Source: Parabacteroides gordonii MS-1 = DSM 23371 (GTDB taxonomy: Bacteria; Bacteroidota; Bacteroidia; Bacteroidales; Tannerellaceae). From it: a stretch of DNA of 64,000 nucleotides. Shown one piece after another: positions 62,982 through 64,000 of the stretch (its first letter is position 1; every line of letters starts with the position of its first letter). Made by a program: the position numbers and the translations under genes. The notes under the pieces were generated by a model. That model ran no database searches. It worked only from the letters and a program-made list of their open reading frames with translations, and had not been told where the DNA came from. The DNA lies in the NCBI RefSeq assembly GCF_000969825.1, contig NZ_KQ033919.1, positions 3,732,749 through 3,796,748 on the forward strand, in the 5' to 3' direction.

Positions 62982-64000
62982 ATGTTTAACTTGAAGAATA
63001 ATATTATGAAGTATCAACCTAATTTTAATTATCTCATAAAGTCGAGGTATATGTTGAAAATATGTTCGGCTTTTATGCTGACGGCATTCAGTGTCGTACC
63101 GGTTTTGGCTGAAGATTATCCCAATGTGGGAATCATGAAGCTTCAGCAATCAGAACAAAAAATTGCAGGAACCGTTGTTGATGCAAATAACGAACCTGTT
63201 ATTGGTGCAAATGTGTTGGTAAAAGGTACGACTAACGGAGTTATAACGGATATGGATGGAAAGTTTGCACTGACAGTTTCCCGGGGAGCGGTGTTGCAAA
63301 TATCTTATATCGGGTATATTACGCAGGAAATAAAAGTAACAAATAATACGACTTATACGATTCGTTTGGTTGAAGATTCGGAAACTTTGGAAGAAGTGGT
63401 TGTTGTCGGATATGGTACGATGAAAAAAAGAGATTTAACTGGTGCGGTTACTTCCGTTAAAATGGATGATGCTCCTGTTGGAACAATTTCGACCATTAGC
63501 CATGCTTTAGCAGGTAAAGCAGCCGGTTTGCAGGTTAACACTGTCAGTGCGCAACCTGGTGGTCAATCAACATTTCGTATCAGAGGTGCAGCTTCTTCGG
63601 ATAAAGCGGGAAATGATCCGCTGATTATTATCGATGGATTTCCTGTAAGTGATCCTGGCTCATTAGATAGCGGAAACCAATATTCGGATGGAAAGAAAGA
63701 TAATGTATTAGGTTCTATAAATCCCAATGACATTGAATCTATAGAGATATTGAAGGATGCAAGTTCAACAGCCATTTATGGAGCTCGTGCAGGAAATGGG
63801 GTTATCATTGTGACTACAAAGCGTGGAAAGAGCGGTGCCGCAAAAGTTCAATATTCAGGTTCTGCATCTGTACAAGAAATTGCAAAATCGTATGACGTGC
63901 TGGATGCGTCCGGTTTTATGAAGATACACAATCATTACAATAAGGAATTATGGATGTCTGCTAATGGTATTGGTATATATGGTGGAAAATCAGAAGCTGA
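62982..64000 (+). CDS. SusC/RagA TonB-dependent transporter without STN domain (locus 4), cut by window end
   Basis: An open frame runs from the ATG at 62982 off the right edge (339 codons visible); an ATG at 63006 is an alternative start. The signal region is long (MLKICSAFMLTAFSVVPVLA is its hydrophobic end). Directly after it come the carboxypeptidase-regulatory-like domain (KIAGTVVDANNEPVIGANV to SYIGYI), the VVVVGYGTMKK plug start, and plug blocks IRGAASS and ILKDASSTAIYGARAGNG. No STN domain is present, so it should not signal to a FecR protein, consistent with the absence of a sigma/FecR pair here. Confidence 0.92.
   Translation, partial: MFNLKNNIMKYQPNFNYLIKSRYMLKICSAFMLTAFSVVPVLAEDYPNVGIMKLQQSEQKIAGTVVDANNEPVIGANVLVKGTTNGVITDMDGKFALTVSRGAVLQISYIGYITQEIKVTNNTTYTIRLVEDSETLEEVVVVGYGTMKKRDLTGAVTSVKMDDAPVGTISTISHALAGKAAGLQVNTVSAQPGGQSTFRIRGAASSDKAGNDPLIIIDGFPVSDPGSLDSGNQYSDGKKDNVLGSINPNDIESIEILKDASSTAIYGARAGNGVIIVTTKRGKSGAAKVQYSGSASVQEIAKSYDVLDASGFMKIHNHYNKELWMSANGIGIYGGKSEA

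Overview
The window reads as a gut Bacteroidales chromosome, probably Parabacteroides or a close Bacteroides relative. The evidence is the SusC/SusD outer-membrane pairs, ECF sigma/FecR regulation, lipoproteins with Bacteroidetes-type lipoboxes, promoter boxes of the TAnnTTTG type, and dense runs of glycoside hydrolases. The species assignment is inference. I saw no tRNA, rRNA, CRISPR array or insertion sequence. The only mobile element is a group II intron.

Layout. (A) 1-16955, plus strand: an MtaA/CmuA-like (uroporphyrinogen decarboxylase family) gene entering from the left, a cupin, a GH38 mannosidase-like enzyme, two uncharacterised exported proteins, then, after a repeat-rich gap with its own promoter, GH43, GH2, GH3 and a GH110-like alpha-1,3-galactosidase, closed by a strong terminator. 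(B) 17139-26341: ECF sigma, FecR, SusC, SusD, and a GH95-like lipoprotein. (C) 26610-36954: a second sigma/FecR/SusC/SusD set with GH20 and GH97. (D) 37613-53638: a third sigma/FecR/SusC/SusD set with a sulfatase, a second GH97, a second GH38 and a second copy of the uncharacterised family seen in A. (E) 53628-62868: AraC regulator 1, an MFS transporter/MtaA-like operon, AraC regulator 2 with a group II intron in its 5' leader, a Tat-exported Gfo/Idh/MocA oxidoreductase, and an HU-like/DUF4469 protein. (F) 62982-64000: the start of a fourth SusC, which lacks the STN signalling domain.

How it works together. Regions B to D are three consecutive polysaccharide-utilisation loci in which an STN-bearing SusC would signal through FecR to its ECF sigma factor, while SusC/SusD import oligosaccharides cut by the enzymes. 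The enzyme set (GH110, GH20, GH2, GH97, GH38, GH95-like, sulfatase) fits host glycans carrying terminal galactose, HexNAc, mannose and sulfate better than a simple plant polymer, but the substrate is inferred.

Most notable points. First, each of the three FecR-SusC gaps carries a hairpin whose U-tract lies on the minus strand, with a TAnnTTTG box on the minus strand 50-75 bases away. This is the arrangement expected of short antisense RNAs opposing the susC leader. Second, a complete group II intron (58038-60527) sits between the promoter and the start codon of AraC 2, with recognisable 5' end, domain V, bulged branch-point A and 3' AC end. Third, an exact 20-base element lies upstream of both genes flanking that AraC locus, at exactly the same distance from each -7 box, which makes it a strong operator candidate.
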